DNA of 64,000 bases from Corynebacterium falsenii (lineage in GTDB: Bacteria > Actinomycetota > Actinomycetes > Mycobacteriales > Mycobacteriaceae), in NCBI RefSeq assembly GCF_020099275.1, contig NZ_CP083646.1, positions 558,001-622,000 of the forward strand, given 5' to 3'. This document shows positions 29,528 through 39,336 of the stretch, piece by piece. Made by a program: the position numbers and the translations under genes. The stretch's first letter is position 1, and the number at the start of each line of letters is the position of its first letter. Under the pieces are notes generated by a model. The model saw nothing but the letters and a program-made list of their open reading frames with translations, had not been told where the DNA came from and did no database searches.

Positions 29528-30571
29528 ATGACAACGTACGCACACGCACACGGCCAGTCCGCGGAAGCGGATGCACAGGGCTCAGGTGTGGCGTCGAATA
29601 AAGAAAACACCAATACAGGCGGGGCAACGCTGGGCAGCAAGATCGTGCTCATCGGGGCGGGGGACGTGGGCGTGGCGTACGCGTACACGGTCGTGAACCA
29701 GGGGTTGACCGACCACCTCGCGATTATTGACCTCGACGAGCGGAAGACGTGGGGGCACGTTCAGGACCTCAACCACGCCGTGCCGTGGTCGCACCACAAC
29801 ACCCGCGTGACCGTCGGCAGCTACGAGGACTGCCGGGACGCCGCGCTGGTCGTGGTGTGCGCGGGTGCGGCGCAGAAGCCGGGTGAGACGCGTCTGGACC
29901 TGGTGGCGAAGAACACGAAGATCTTCGAAAAGATCATCGGTGACGTGATGGACAATGGGTTCGATGGGGTGTTCCTGGTGGCGTCGAACCCAGTGGATAT
30001 CCTCACGTACGCCACGTGGAAGATCAGCGGGCTGGATTCCAGCCGGGTCATCGGTTCCGGAACCATCTTGGATACTGCGCGCTTCCGCTACGGGCTGGGG
30101 CAGTACTTCGACGTGGCGCCGACCTCCGTGCATGCTTACGTGATCGGTGAGCATGGGGACACGGAGCTACCGGTGCTGTCGGCCGGATCGGTGGCGGGCA
30201 CGTCCATCACCCGGCGGCTGCAGACGATGGGGGAGCGGTCGAAGATGGACATGGATGACATTTTCACTCGCACGCGCGACGCTGCCTACGAGATCATCCA
30301 GGCGAAGGGCTCCACGAGCTTCGGCATCGGCATGGGGCTGGCGCGGATTACCCAGGCGGTGTTCGGCAACCAGGACGTGGTGCTGCCCGTCTCCGCGCTG
30401 CTCGAGGGGCAGTACGGGTTCAGTGACCTTTATATTGGTACGCCTGCGGTGATCAACCGGCAGGGCATCCGGCACGTTGTGGAGCTGGACCTCGATGAGA
30501 CCGAGCGGGAGCAGTTCGCGCACTCGGCGGAGGTGCTGGCCGGGGTGATGAAGGGTACCGGGCTGAACTAA
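29528..30571 (+). CDS. ldh: L-lactate dehydrogenase
   Basis: The 347-residue NAD-dependent enzyme has the Rossmann motif [44 protein letters not shown] and the catalytic His in GEHGDTELP. It interconverts pyruvate and L-lactate. The N-terminal 24 residues are an unusual Ala/Ser/Asn/Gly extension before the Rossmann fold. It carries one copy of the dispersed GTGGCGTCG motif. The ATG at 29528 follows GGAGGG. It ends by overlapping the stop of the convergent patatin-like gene. Confidence 0.93.
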   Translation: MTTYAHAHGQSAEADAQGSGVASNKENTNTGGATLGSKIVLIGAGDVGVAYAYTVVNQGLTDHLAIIDLDERKTWGHVQDLNHAVPWSHHNTRVTVGSYEDCRDAALVVVCAGAAQKPGETRLDLVAKNTKIFEKIIGDVMDNGFDGVFLVASNPVDILTYATWKISGLDSSRVIGSGTILDTARFRYGLGQYFDVAPTSVHAYVIGEHGDTELPVLSAGSVAGTSITRRLQTMGERSKMDMDDIFTRTRDAAYEIIQAKGSTSFGIGMGLARITQAVFGNQDVVLPVSALLEGQYGFSDLYIGTPAVINRQGIRHVVELDLDETEREQFAHSAEVLAGVMKGTGLN

Positions 30572-31497
30572 CGGGCGTTGGTTTCGGTGCTGCCGGTTTC
30601 GCCGGCGCGGGCGTTGGTTTCGCCGGCGCGGAGGAAGTCCACGATGGCGGGCATCTCGCGCCGGGCCTGCTCGAGACCGCGGGAGTACGCCTCCTCGAGG
30701 CGCTTGCGGTTCCTGTTGCCGTTGCCGATGGTGATGGATTCCGGGGTGAAGATGTAGGCGCGGCCCTCGCGCTCCATCTCGAGGAGGTGATCCTTGGTCT
30801 GGTTGTAGCGCTCGTGCCGGGTGATGATGGACTCCGCGAGGTGCGGGTAGGCCGCGAAACGCTTGCGCACGAGGTAGTCGATGTGGCCAGGGGCTTTGCG
30901 GTAATCGCGGGTGCGGGTGGTGGCCACGAAGACGCGATCGAAACCATCCACGGCCGGGGAATCGAGCGGCAGTCCGCCGGTGGGGCCGAAGGCACCGTCA
31001 TACCACGGGGCACCGTCGATCCAGACGGGTGGCATGAAGAACGGCAGGGAAGACGACGCACGGGCGCGCAGGTAGAAATCCTTGGGGGAATGGATGTCCT
31101 CGCGCCCCCAGTGCTCGGTGTGGCCGGTGAGGGCGTTGAACCCCGTGATGCGGTAATTCACCGGGGAATTGTTGAAGGCATCCCAGTCCATGTTGAGGGG
31201 ATGGTCGGGCTCGGTGGCGCGGCCGAAGACGAACTCCGCGTTAAAGAACCCGCGGCCGCGCGCCCACGCCCTGAGTCCTCCGAACTCGGGGTGCGATGGG
31301 AACGTGGTGAACGTCTGCCGCATCCGGTCAACATCCTTGGTGATGTAAAACGCGACGTGGGACGTGGAGGCCGAGTTGCCGTAGACCCAGCGAAAATCCA
31401 CGTCTGCCTCGATGAGCGCTTCCACGAGTGCGGCTGAATACACCGCCCGCATGGCGCCGCCTTCGAAGACGAGCGCGGTGTTGTTGACCGTAAGCAC
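30568..31497 (-). CDS. Patatin-like phospholipase family protein with altered nucleophile elbow
   Basis: The 309-residue protein resembles bacterial patatin-like lipases of the YjjU/RssA group. It shows the oxyanion motif as [16 protein letters not shown], the nucleophile elbow as [13 protein letters not shown] and the catalytic Asp as WYDGAFG. The usual GxSxG is GNSAS, so the second Gly is replaced by Ser. Activity is therefore uncertain. No signal peptide is seen, so it acts inside the cell, perhaps on lipids. The C-terminus carries a repeated [20 protein letters not shown] that reflects a DNA repeat. It converges with ldh, overlapping by 3 bp. Confidence 0.8.
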   Translation of the reverse strand: MLTVNNTALVFEGGAMRAVYSAALVEALIEADVDFRWVYGNSASTSHVAFYITKDVDRMRQTFTTFPSHPEFGGLRAWARGRGFFNAEFVFGRATEPDHPLNMDWDAFNNSPVNYRITGFNALTGHTEHWGREDIHSPKDFYLRARASSSLPFFMPPVWIDGAPWYDGAFGPTGGLPLDSPAVDGFDRVFVATTRTRDYRKAPGHIDYLVRKRFAAYPHLAESIITRHERYNQTKDHLLEMEREGRAYIFTPESITIGNGNRNRKRLEEAYSRGLEQARREMPAIVDFLRAGETNARAGETGSTETNAR

Positions 31498-31679
31498 GTG
31501 GAACAGGGTACCGCGTGGTTAGCTGAGACGCAGCTGAGACCCGCGTGCGGGGGTTGGGGTGTGGACTGGCAACTGCAGCGGTGCGTGAACTGACACTCAA
31601 GTGAACTGAAAGTGAAGTCTTGTTGGCGGAGGGCTTCTCGACCTGTCATTTTCTCCTGAATGGGGCCAGAATGGAGGTC

Positions 31680-32438
31680 ATGAAGATTATTGCCCACCGT
31701 GGGGCCTCCGGGGAACGCCCCGAGCACACCATGGCCGCCTACGAGCTCGCATTGGAACGCGACGCCGACGGGTTCGAGTGCGACATTCGCCTCACCCGCG
31801 ACGGCGAACTGGTGTGCATCCACGACCGGACAGTGGAACGAGTCTCCGACGGCACGGGCGCCGTGAGCGAAATGACGCTCGCGCAACTGCGCGAGCTCAA
31901 CTTCGGCACGCCCGAGGAGCCCGCCGAGGTGCTGACGCTGCGGCAACTCCTCGAATTCTTCCGAGACAGTCGGGAACGTGGGGGCGCTGACGATAGGGAA
32001 ATCTTCATCGAAACCAAGCACCCCAACAGGTACGGGCCCCGTGTGGAATCAGCGCTCAACCAGGAACTTCGTTACCAGGGGCTCGACGCCGACTCGGGCG
32101 TGCACCTCATTAGCTTCAGCCCGCAATCGCTGGTGCGATTCAAGCTGATTAACCCGAAGATCCACCGGATTCTGCTGCGCCGCGAGTACCAGCGGATGCT
32201 CAACCCCGGGCTGCAGGCGCTGCACGTTGTCGATGCGCACGGGCTGTCTGTGGCGCGTGGCAAGGTGCGCCCGGACATTATTGGTCGTTACGGCGACGGC
32301 ACCTACGTGTGGACCGCCGACAAGGAAGAAGACGTGCGCTGGGCCGCGCGCCGGGACGTGACCTGGTTGGCGACGAATTATCCGGGTCGCGCGAAGATGT
32401 GGAGCGATGACGAAGCGCAGGTGCAATACGCGCGGTAG
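31680..32438 (+). CDS. glpQ: Glycerophosphodiester phosphodiesterase
   Basis: The 252-residue enzyme has the GDPD core: IIAHRGASGERPEHT, the metal-binding ECDIRLTRDGELVCIHD with its catalytic His, EMTLAQLRELNFG and IFIETKHPNRYG. It hydrolyses glycerophosphodiesters to glycerol 3-phosphate and an alcohol. No signal peptide is present, so a cytoplasmic location is likely, as in M. tuberculosis GlpQ1 (Rv3842c), which lies in the same gene neighbourhood. The start is ambiguous: ATG at 31680 gives the usual KIIAHRG beginning, with ATG at 31671 three codons upstream. Confidence 0.88.
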   Translation: MKIIAHRGASGERPEHTMAAYELALERDADGFECDIRLTRDGELVCIHDRTVERVSDGTGAVSEMTLAQLRELNFGTPEEPAEVLTLRQLLEFFRDSRERGGADDREIFIETKHPNRYGPRVESALNQELRYQGLDADSGVHLISFSPQSLVRFKLINPKIHRILLRREYQRMLNPGLQALHVVDAHGLSVARGKVRPDIIGRYGDGTYVWTADKEEDVRWAARRDVTWLATNYPGRAKMWSDDEAQVQYAR

Positions 32439-32473
32439 CGGCGCCGGGGGAGCGCCCAGGTAGGATTGGCCGC

Positions 32474-33421
32474 GTGGCTAAGAAGAAAAAGAACCAAGAA
32501 AACCTGCCCGAGGGCATGAGCCGGCGCCAAGCGAAGCTGGCTGCCCGCGCCGCTGAGCGCGCGAAGCTGCAGAAGGACCCCCGCCCGTACGACGGGTTCG
32601 CGATGGAAGCCGACCTCATCGCGCTGCAGGAGTTCGTGCCGTCCGCACACTTCACCGCTGATGTGAAGGGTGCCGACCGCACGGTGCGCATCGTCACCGT
32701 GCTGCCCGGTGCTGTGGCTGCGCTGGTGCGTTCCGAGGAAGACTCGAACGGCTCCAACGGTGCCGTGGAGGCGCTCGTGGCGCTGCAAACCCAGCGCCGC
32801 GGCGACAACCCGAACCGCGACCTCGCCTACAAGCTGAACTGGGCGATCAACGCCAAGCCGGGCGAGTCCCTGGACACCGGCATCGCCGACGGCAGCGAGC
32901 CCGCCCTCACTGATCTGCTGGATAAGGACATGGACGAGCCCATTACCGTGGCTCAGGACTTCAACTGGTGGCTCACCGAGGACCAGCGCGACAACCCGCA
33001 GGTCGTGGCCACCTTGCAGCAGGCCAACGATTCCGTGCTGCCTTCCGAGAAGGTCGCCGCGGAGATCAATGGCGTGGCGTGGTGGATCAACCCCTCTGAG
33101 AAGGCTCACATCCGCTGGGTGCGCCAAGAGAAGGAAGCTGATCTGCTGAACGTGCTCGCTCGCCTGCACGCTGCTGGTGAGTTGAACCTCGGTGAGGGCT
33201 CCAAGTTCGCTGGCGTGTTCCGCACCCACGGCGTGCTCGTGCCGGTGTGGGACTTGGACAACACCAAGGATGCCGACGATTGGGCCGCAGGCCTCGAGGC
33301 TCTGGACAAGAAGTTCGCCGAGAAGCTGGCCGCTGAGGCCGATGGCTCCGCCCCCGAGCTCACCGGTGATGAGCACAAGGCGAAGCAGACGATCGTCTCC
33401 CGCCAGGTGACGATCCGCTAG
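32474..33421 (+). CDS. DUF5926-family protein
   Basis: The 315-residue cytoplasmic protein begins with a Lys-rich segment (MAKKKKNQE) and GMSRRQAKLAARAAERAKLQ. It continues with PRPYDGFAMEADLIALQEFVPSA and a long alpha/beta region with VAWWINPSEKAHIRWVRQEKEADLLNVLARLHAAGELNL. This is the actinobacterial DUF5926 family as I recall it. No enzymatic motif is apparent. I choose the GTG at 32474 because TAGGAT lies seven bases upstream, the leaderless layout. It runs convergently into the LCP gene, with 4 bp between stops. Confidence 0.75.
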   Translation: MAKKKKNQENLPEGMSRRQAKLAARAAERAKLQKDPRPYDGFAMEADLIALQEFVPSAHFTADVKGADRTVRIVTVLPGAVAALVRSEEDSNGSNGAVEALVALQTQRRGDNPNRDLAYKLNWAINAKPGESLDTGIADGSEPALTDLLDKDMDEPITVAQDFNWWLTEDQRDNPQVVATLQQANDSVLPSEKVAAEINGVAWWINPSEKAHIRWVRQEKEADLLNVLARLHAAGELNLGEGSKFAGVFRTHGVLVPVWDLDNTKDADDWAAGLEALDKKFAEKLAAEADGSAPELTGDEHKAKQTIVSRQVTIR

Positions 33422-33425
33422 CCCG

Positions 33426-35042
33426 CTAGCGCAGGCTCTGGAACAGCTGCTCTGCGGCGCCGTCGTCCCAGAGCAGCACGTTGCCCGCGTCGGTGTCCTC
33501 GGTGCCGGACGTGGGCACTGTCTCCTGCTTCGCGCCGCGGATGCCCCATGCCAGCCGGGCCAGGTTCAGCACGTTGTCTGAGTTATCGACGGTCAGGCTG
33601 GCCGTCACCGTGTCGATAACCTTCACGGCACGGAACGGGTTGAGCAGTGTGCCCGGCGAGGCGATCTTGTCGCTCAGCGCGGTGAGGAACTGCCGCTGCC
33701 GCTGCACACGATCCAGGTCACCATTGGCCGAGGCGTAGCGCGAGCGCACGTATCCCAGTGCCGTGGGTCCATTCATTTTCTGGCACCCGGGCTGCAGGTT
33801 GATGCCCGCCATGGGGTCGTCGAGCGGGTCCTTCACACAGATCTCGATGCCGCCCACGGCGTCCACGACGTTGGCGAATCCGCCGAAGCCGATCTCCGCG
33901 TAGTGGTCGATGTGGATGCCCGTGGCCTGCTCGACCGTGCGCTGCAGCAGCGCCGGCCCGCCGAGGCTGAAGGACTCGTTGATCTTGCTCTGGCCGTAGC
34001 CGGGGATGTCCACGTAGCTATCGCGGGGGATGGACAGCATCGTGGCTTGGCCACCGAAGGTGGGCAGGTGCACGAGCATGATGGTGTCGGTGCGGCCCAC
34101 GGTGTCGTCTAGCTCGCCGGCCATGAGTCGGTCCGCGTCCGCCTCCGTGAGACCCGCGCGCGAGTCGGAGCCCACGAGCAGCCAGTTCGTGCCGGATGTG
34201 TTGCCGAGGCGGCCGTCGTAGTTCTGGATCGCGTCCGTGCGCTGCAGCTTGGAGTTGATCCACACGCCGGTGCCCACGGTCAGCGCCACGATGACCACGA
34301 GGACCGCGGCCAAGATCCGGCCGATTTTTATCCGACGCCGCTTCGGGCGGCCTTCCCCGCGTGCCACTCGAGCGGACCGGCGGGAGGAGCGACCCGGGCG
34401 CTGCTCGGGCGCCTGCCATCCTTCCATGCGCTCCGGAGCGTTGGGGCGCGGCGGCGGGTATGCGCCGGCGGACGCGGCGGCGCCTGCGCCAGCAACTCCG
34501 GCTGCTCCTGCGGCTGCCGCTGCCCGGCGGCGATAGTCACCGCGGTTCGGAGCGTAGGGCTGCTCGCGATTCCGCAGCTCGCGGTCGTGCTGCTCGCGGC
34601 GCGAGTACCGGGGAGGCTCGGGGACTACGCCCTCGCGGCGGCGGGGGGAATCGGCGTTGCGGTCGTTGCGTTCGTAGCCGCCGTAGCGGGGGTTGCGCGC
34701 CGCGCGATCTGATCGATCTCCCCGGTCAGCCCGGTCAGCCCGGTCAGCACTGTGGCGCGCGTGAGCGCCACCCGCGCTGTGAGCTCCGCGCTCACCGGAG
34801 TTCTCCCAGGCCCGCGGTTGGTCGCGCAGGCGGCGTTCCAACCACTCGGGGCGTTCGCCGTCCGGGGCGGCGTGGCGGCCGCGCGGGCGCTCCTCGGAGC
34901 CCGCGGCGCCAGTTCCTGTACCCACTCCAGCGCCCGTCCCCTTCGACGATGGCGGCAGCGGACGACGCCGAACCGGCCGCCCGAAGCGGTCCAGGATCGG
35001 TTTGCCATTGCGGTCCCGTGCCACATCGTCGCGTGAATCCAT
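33426..35042 (-). CDS. LytR-CpsA-Psr (LCP) family cell-wall glycopolymer ligase
   Basis: LCP enzymes transfer glycopolymers from lipid carriers to peptidoglycan; in mycolic-acid bacteria the main substrate is arabinogalactan. The 538-residue protein has a cytoplasmic region of about 245 residues, extremely rich in Arg, Asp and Pro, with RADRADRGDRSDRA repeats. A single membrane helix follows (ILAAVLVVIVALTVGTGVWI), then the LCP domain: WLLVGSDSRAGL, GRTDTIMLVHLP, MLSIPRDSYVDIPGYGQSKIN, AEIGFGGFANVVDAVGGIEI and ALGYVRSRYASANGDLDRVQRQRQFL, with the usual Arg and Asp residues. I start at the ATG at 35042, because TAGAAT lies exactly seven bases upstream. It resembles Rv3840 in position. Confidence 0.9.
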   Translation of the reverse strand: MDSRDDVARDRNGKPILDRFGRPVRRRPLPPSSKGTGAGVGTGTGAAGSEERPRGRHAAPDGERPEWLERRLRDQPRAWENSGERGAHSAGGAHARHSADRADRADRGDRSDRAARNPRYGGYERNDRNADSPRRREGVVPEPPRYSRREQHDRELRNREQPYAPNRGDYRRRAAAAAGAAGVAGAGAAASAGAYPPPRPNAPERMEGWQAPEQRPGRSSRRSARVARGEGRPKRRRIKIGRILAAVLVVIVALTVGTGVWINSKLQRTDAIQNYDGRLGNTSGTNWLLVGSDSRAGLTEADADRLMAGELDDTVGRTDTIMLVHLPTFGGQATMLSIPRDSYVDIPGYGQSKINESFSLGGPALLQRTVEQATGIHIDHYAEIGFGGFANVVDAVGGIEICVKDPLDDPMAGINLQPGCQKMNGPTALGYVRSRYASANGDLDRVQRQRQFLTALSDKIASPGTLLNPFRAVKVIDTVTASLTVDNSDNVLNLARLAWGIRGAKQETVPTSGTEDTDAGNVLLWDDGAAEQLFQSLR

Positions 35043-35075
35043 GAAGGACATTCTAGCGGTTCAGTGAGACAACAA

Positions 35076-35837
35076 CTATTGGAGAACTAACGGATAGCCC
35101 ACAAAAGCGACCGTGTCGATCAGCGCATGACCGATTACGAGGGGCCACACGCGCCCCGTTTTCTTGAAGTACCAGAGGTAAACAACCCCCATGATGATGT
35201 TGCCGACACCGGCGGAATAGCCCTGGTAGAGGTGATAACTGCCCCGCAACACAGCGGACGCCACAAACACCCACACCCAGTTCACACGCAACTGCCGCAA
35301 CCGCGTGGCCAGCCAGGCCACCACGATCCACTCCTCGGCGAAGCCATTGGCCCAGGCATTGACCACGAGCAGGGGAATCTCCCACGGCGAATCACCCAAC
35401 CCGGTGGGTACAACCTGCTTGCTCAAACCCAGGGCAACAGCCCCGAAGTAGAACACCAACCCCGGCAGGCCGATCACCGCCGCCAGTCCGGCGCCGTGGA
35501 GCCAGTCCGCGCCGCGCATCCGCCACGCAATGTTTGGCGCCCCTGACGACAGTGCCCCTGCATCGCCCACGCGCACCGGGACGTGCCGCAGCAGCAGGAA
35601 AATCGCCAACCCGCCCCACGCGATCAGCACGCCACTGCTGATGAGCTGGAACAGTGGATCCAGCCACGGTAGTACCGACTGGCGTTGGTTGAGCGTGGCC
35701 TCCTGGTCATTGAGATTCTCCGGGCGGGCGGCGGCCTCGATGAGGCGCAGCACGGCCCGCACTCCACTGGTGCCGAACGTGATGGTTAGGACGATCAGCA
35801 GCTCCCAGCGCAGCGCCCGCCGGTCAGCCGTGGCCAT
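35076..35837 (-). CDS. CPBP-family intramembrane metalloprotease
   Basis: The 253-residue membrane protein has about six to eight hydrophobic segments. The CPBP (Abi) motifs are GFAEEWIVVAWL with two Glu, RGSYHLYQG with His and IGHALIDTVAF with His, the residues that would coordinate zinc or form the active site. CPBP proteins cleave membrane substrates or process CaaX-like or bacteriocin peptides, but this one's substrate is unknown. The start ATG at 35837 lies inside the end of the upstream amidase gene, an overlap of 14 bp, so the two are co-expressed. The frame extends much further upstream but overlaps the amidase entirely. Confidence 0.8.
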   Translation of the reverse strand: MATADRRALRWELLIVLTITFGTSGVRAVLRLIEAAARPENLNDQEATLNQRQSVLPWLDPLFQLISSGVLIAWGGLAIFLLLRHVPVRVGDAGALSSGAPNIAWRMRGADWLHGAGLAAVIGLPGLVFYFGAVALGLSKQVVPTGLGDSPWEIPLLVVNAWANGFAEEWIVVAWLATRLRQLRVNWVWVFVASAVLRGSYHLYQGYSAGVGNIIMGVVYLWYFKKTGRVWPLVIGHALIDTVAFVGYPLVLQ

Positions 35838-37236
35838 GCGCACCCTCACCGTGGCCATGCTCGTCACCGTGCTCGTGCCCGTCACCGTGCTCGTGCCCGT
35901 ACTGATGCGAGTTATCCGGCTTCCGCAGGTAATCCAGCGCCTCCACATCCCCCGGCAACTCCAACGAGAGGCCTTCGGCGGGGAGGGAGCTGGTGGCGTC
36001 GGAAATAAAAGAAGCCAACGAGAGCAATTCGCCAGCCGACACCCGCGAACCAACCGCCCCGATCATCAGCGAGATCGGCCAGCGGCCCGGGACGCGCGCC
36101 GGGTCGACGAGCGGTACGGATACCGCGGCCCAGCCGGTGATGTTCCACAGGGTGCCCCAGGGCGTCCACGCTGTTTGCGCCTGGAAATTGCGCGCGGGCG
36201 GTAGCGCCGAGAACGTGCCCGGCGGCGGGGGAGCGCAGGCGAGGGTGGGGGTGAGGATGACGTCCAACTCCGACCACGCCTCCATCGGGTTAAGGCCCAG
36301 CAGCTGGTCCTCCACGCGCATGCGGCGCCAGGAGGGGACTTGCTGGCCGCGGCGTCGGAGCCAATCGGTGAGCGGTGTGAGCTCGCCGGGGAGGTACGCG
36401 CAGCGGGCGGCGAGCATCTCGGAGAACAGGTCGAACATCGCCGGGGGATACGGCGGCGGCGCTTGTGAGACCGACTCCACGCCTGGGTGCGTGGCCGCCA
36501 GCGCCGATGCTGCGGCGGTTGCTGCCGCGATGGCGGGGTCCACGCGGCTGATGGAGTGGAAAGGTTGGTTGGTGTAGCCGATGCGCAGGCGGTGGGTGGG
36601 GCGGGCTGGGTTGTTGCTGGCCGCCCCGGCAGGGCCTGCCCCGAAGTCCTCCGACAGCTCCACGCCATACGCCCGCGCCGTGGTGGCAATGTCCTTGGCG
36701 ATGAAGCCCTGCGCCGCCGGAGTGAAGTGCCCAACCGTCCGATCGTGCGCCGGCTTGAGCCCCGGAAGGCCCACGCACGCTGCGGGAATGCGGATCGACC
36801 CGCCGCCGTCCGTGGCATGCGCGACGTCCACGAGCCCCCGCGCCACCGCCACCGCCGCGCCACCGGACGACCCGCCGGTCATCATCAGCGGACTAATCGG
36901 ATTGACGGGGTGGTCCATCCCCACCGGCTCGGTGTAGGCGGTGGTGCCGAACTCCGCGCTCGTGGACATTCCGACCAACCGCGCGCCGGCTTCGAGCAGC
37001 GCGTAGGCGGCGGAGTCGTAGTGCGGCGCGGTGAATTGTTGGTGCACGGAGCCCATGGTGGTCACTTCGCCTTCGACCTGGTGCAGGTCTTTGACCAGCA
37101 CGTCCATGCCCTGCAGCGGCCCGGTGGCGTGCGGGTTGTGGTGCGGCGTGTCGAAGACGCGCGCGATCCCAAGCTGGCCGGGGGTCAGGCCCGTGCGGTC
37201 GCTGAGGCGCTGCACGGATCGGGCGAAGGTGTTCAT
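35824..37236 (-). CDS. Amidase (amidase-signature family) with His-rich tail
   Basis: The 470-residue enzyme has the amidase-signature Ser-cisSer-Lys triad: Lys in [10 protein letters not shown], cis-Ser in [15 protein letters not shown] and nucleophile Ser in [14 protein letters not shown]. Such enzymes hydrolyse amides of varied substrates, so the specificity is open. After the catalytic domain, the C-terminus ends in about 27 residues with His at nearly every third position ([20 protein letters not shown]), likely a metal-binding tail. The DNA encoding it has an 18-bp repeat. I start at the ATG at 37236, because TAGACT lies seven bases upstream. The CPBP gene overlaps its 3' end. Confidence 0.88.
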   Translation of the reverse strand: MNTFARSVQRLSDRTGLTPGQLGIARVFDTPHHNPHATGPLQGMDVLVKDLHQVEGEVTTMGSVHQQFTAPHYDSAAYALLEAGARLVGMSTSAEFGTTAYTEPVGMDHPVNPISPLMMTGGSSGGAAVAVARGLVDVAHATDGGGSIRIPAACVGLPGLKPAHDRTVGHFTPAAQGFIAKDIATTARAYGVELSEDFGAGPAGAASNNPARPTHRLRIGYTNQPFHSISRVDPAIAAATAAASALAATHPGVESVSQAPPPYPPAMFDLFSEMLAARCAYLPGELTPLTDWLRRRGQQVPSWRRMRVEDQLLGLNPMEAWSELDVILTPTLACAPPPPGTFSALPPARNFQAQTAWTPWGTLWNITGWAAVSVPLVDPARVPGRWPISLMIGAVGSRVSAGELLSLASFISDATSSLPAEGLSLELPGDVEALDYLRKPDNSHQYGHEHGDGHEHGDEHGHGEGAHGHG

Positions 37237-37282
37237 CGTTGGTAGTCTAACGCGTGTCTCGGGGTTCAGTATGGTGGGTTTT

Positions 37283-38356
37283 ATGAACAGCGCCGCCTCT
37301 TCTTCTTCGTCTTCGTCCGACGCCGCCACGCCCGCACCTTCTTCCGATACCGCTGCTGCGGCTGGGCCAGTGCGCGTGGCTTACCTGGGGCCGGAGGGGA
37401 CGTTTACCGAACAGGCCCTGCGCGACATGCAAGAAGAGGGGTTCGTGCCCGCGGATGCGGAGGCCGTGCCGGTGACGTCGCCGCGCGCTGCGCTGGACAT
37501 GGTGCGTGCCGGGGATGCGGACTACGCCTGCGTGGCGTTGGAGAGTTCCGTGGACGGGCCGGTGTCGCAGACCGAGGACGCGCTGGCGTACGGCGAGCCG
37601 TTGCAGATTTTCCACGAGGTGCTGGTGCCGGTGGTGTTCTCGATCCTCGTGCGGCCTGGGGAGGGCGATGCCGCCGCCGACCTGTCCAGCATCTCCACGT
37701 TCACCACCCACCCGGTCGCCGAGGCCCAGGTGCGTAACTGGATCGCGAAGAACATCCCGAACGCGCGCTTCATCCCAGCCTCCTCGAACGGCGCGGCCGC
37801 CCAGGCCGTGGCCGAGGGGAAGGCAGACGCCGCCGCAGCCCCCGCACGCGCCGGCGACATCCACCACCTCCGCGCCGTGGCCGAGGGCGTGGCCGACATC
37901 CAGGGCGCGTACACCCGCTTCGTCCTCATTGGGCGCCCCTCGAAACCCACGGGGCGCACGGGCCACGATCGCACCGGCGTGATCCTCACGTTGCAGAACC
38001 GCCCGGCGTCCCTGTTGGATGCGTTGGCGGAGTTGAGTACTCGTGGCGTCGATATGTCGAGGATTAGTTCGCGCCCGCTACGGCGAGAGGACGGCACCCG
38101 CATGGGCATGTACATGTTCCACGTGGCGATTGTGGGGCACATTGACGATGCCGCCGTTGCCGAAGCCCTCGCCGGCCTGTACCGGAGCACGGAGTCCGTG
38201 CGCTACCTGGGCAGCTGGCCGGCCGCCGATGAGGTCATGCGGCCAGGCGCCCACGACGGCTCCCGCGACCGCGTGAACCGCCATGCCGGTAGCGCGCCGC
38301 CCAGTTACACTGCTTCTCATCAGTGGATTGCGAATTTGCAAGAAGGCCGTCAGTAA
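37283..38356 (+). CDS. pheA: Prephenate dehydratase
   Basis: PheA converts prephenate to phenylpyruvate for phenylalanine synthesis. The 357-residue protein has a Ser/Ala-rich start of about 30 residues, then VAYLGPEGTFTEQAL, VALESSVDGPVSQTEDAL and FTTHPVAEAQ in the catalytic part. The C-terminal regulatory ACT domain has QNRPASLLDALAELSTRGVDMSRISSRP. The usual phenylalanine-binding ESRP is SSRP here. I choose ATG 37283 because TATGGT lies seven bases upstream. The stop overlaps the next gene by one base (TAATG), giving translational coupling. The pair is conserved in corynebacteria and in M. tuberculosis (Rv3838c-Rv3837c). Confidence 0.94.
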   Translation: MNSAASSSSSSSDAATPAPSSDTAAAAGPVRVAYLGPEGTFTEQALRDMQEEGFVPADAEAVPVTSPRAALDMVRAGDADYACVALESSVDGPVSQTEDALAYGEPLQIFHEVLVPVVFSILVRPGEGDAAADLSSISTFTTHPVAEAQVRNWIAKNIPNARFIPASSNGAAAQAVAEGKADAAAAPARAGDIHHLRAVAEGVADIQGAYTRFVLIGRPSKPTGRTGHDRTGVILTLQNRPASLLDALAELSTRGVDMSRISSRPLRREDGTRMGMYMFHVAIVGHIDDAAVAEALAGLYRSTESVRYLGSWPAADEVMRPGAHDGSRDRVNRHAGSAPPSYTASHQWIANLQEGRQ

Positions 38357-39306
38357 TGTCAGAAAGCTCCGTCCGTTCTCCCCGTCTGTTCCTGGTGCGC
38401 CACGGGCAGACCACGTCGAATACGATCCACGCGCTGGACACCGCGCTGCCCGGCGCTGACCTCACGCCGCTGGGCCGGGAGCAGGCCACGGAGGCGGGCG
38501 GTCGCCTCGCGGGGGTGAGTGACCGGGTGATGGTGTTGTCGTCGTTGGCCGCGCGGGCGCAGCAGACTGCGGTGAATGTGGCGGCGGCGCTGGAACGCGG
38601 TGGCGCGGACCTGGTGCCGGCTGATGTGCCTTCGGCTTTTCCTTTATCCGACGCCACTGCGCAGCAACTCGCCGATATCGCTTTCGTGGGTGCCGGGTCC
38701 GCTGGCTCCGCAACCTCGGATTCTGCTTCGGATTCTGCGGCACCAGTTCCGGCAGCGCAGCGGTCGCGGGAGTTGCAGGCGAAGCTGGCGATTGTGCCGG
38801 GTGTCGCGGAGATTGCCGCGGGCGATATGGAAATGCGCAACGACGAAGACGCTCACGAGATGTACCACTCCATCCTCGGTGGATGGCTGCACGGCAATAT
38901 CGACGAGCGCGTCCCCGGCGGAAAGACCGGCACGGAAATCCTGCAGGGCTACCTGCCGCGCGTGCTGGAGCTGTTGGATGCTGGGCGGCGCAATAACTGC
39001 GATGTGGCCCTTGTTAGTCACGGCGCCGTCATCCGCTTGGTTGCGGCGTTCCTCGGCGGCGTGGATCCGGACTGGGCGTACGGCGCCTACCTGCGCAATG
39101 CCCAGGTCATCACGGTGGAACCCGGCGCTTCCTCTTCTGCTTCGCTAACCGGTTCCTCGTCCTCCGATGCCGATGCCCCCGCCGCGTCTGGCTCTGCGGC
39201 ATCTAATTCTGCGGCGTCTGATTCTGCCCAACAGGCCGACGACCTGCTCACCAAACTCCGCAACACCATGAGCATCACTTCCTGGGGTGATCACCCGCTG
39301 CCCTGA
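38356..39306 (+). CDS. Histidine phosphatase superfamily protein (phosphoglycerate mutase-like)
   Basis: The 316-residue protein starts with the phosphohistidine motif RLFLVRHGQTTSNT and has the second catalytic His in VALVSHGAVIRLVAAFL. Family members include phosphoglycerate mutases and diverse phosphatases. A low-complexity insert (about 110-140, SAGSATSDSASDSAAP) and a longer Ser/Ala/Asp tail (SSSASLTGSSSSDADAP onward) interrupt the fold and are unusual for the family. The gene overlaps pheA by one base. The homologue in M. tuberculosis is the Rv3837c type. The substrate is not known. Confidence 0.85.
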   Translation: MSESSVRSPRLFLVRHGQTTSNTIHALDTALPGADLTPLGREQATEAGGRLAGVSDRVMVLSSLAARAQQTAVNVAAALERGGADLVPADVPSAFPLSDATAQQLADIAFVGAGSAGSATSDSASDSAAPVPAAQRSRELQAKLAIVPGVAEIAAGDMEMRNDEDAHEMYHSILGGWLHGNIDERVPGGKTGTEILQGYLPRVLELLDAGRRNNCDVALVSHGAVIRLVAAFLGGVDPDWAYGAYLRNAQVITVEPGASSSASLTGSSSSDADAPAASGSAASNSAASDSAQQADDLLTKLRNTMSITSWGDHPLP

Positions 39307-39336
39307 TCGGCACTCCGTTTCCCTGGTGCCAGGGCT

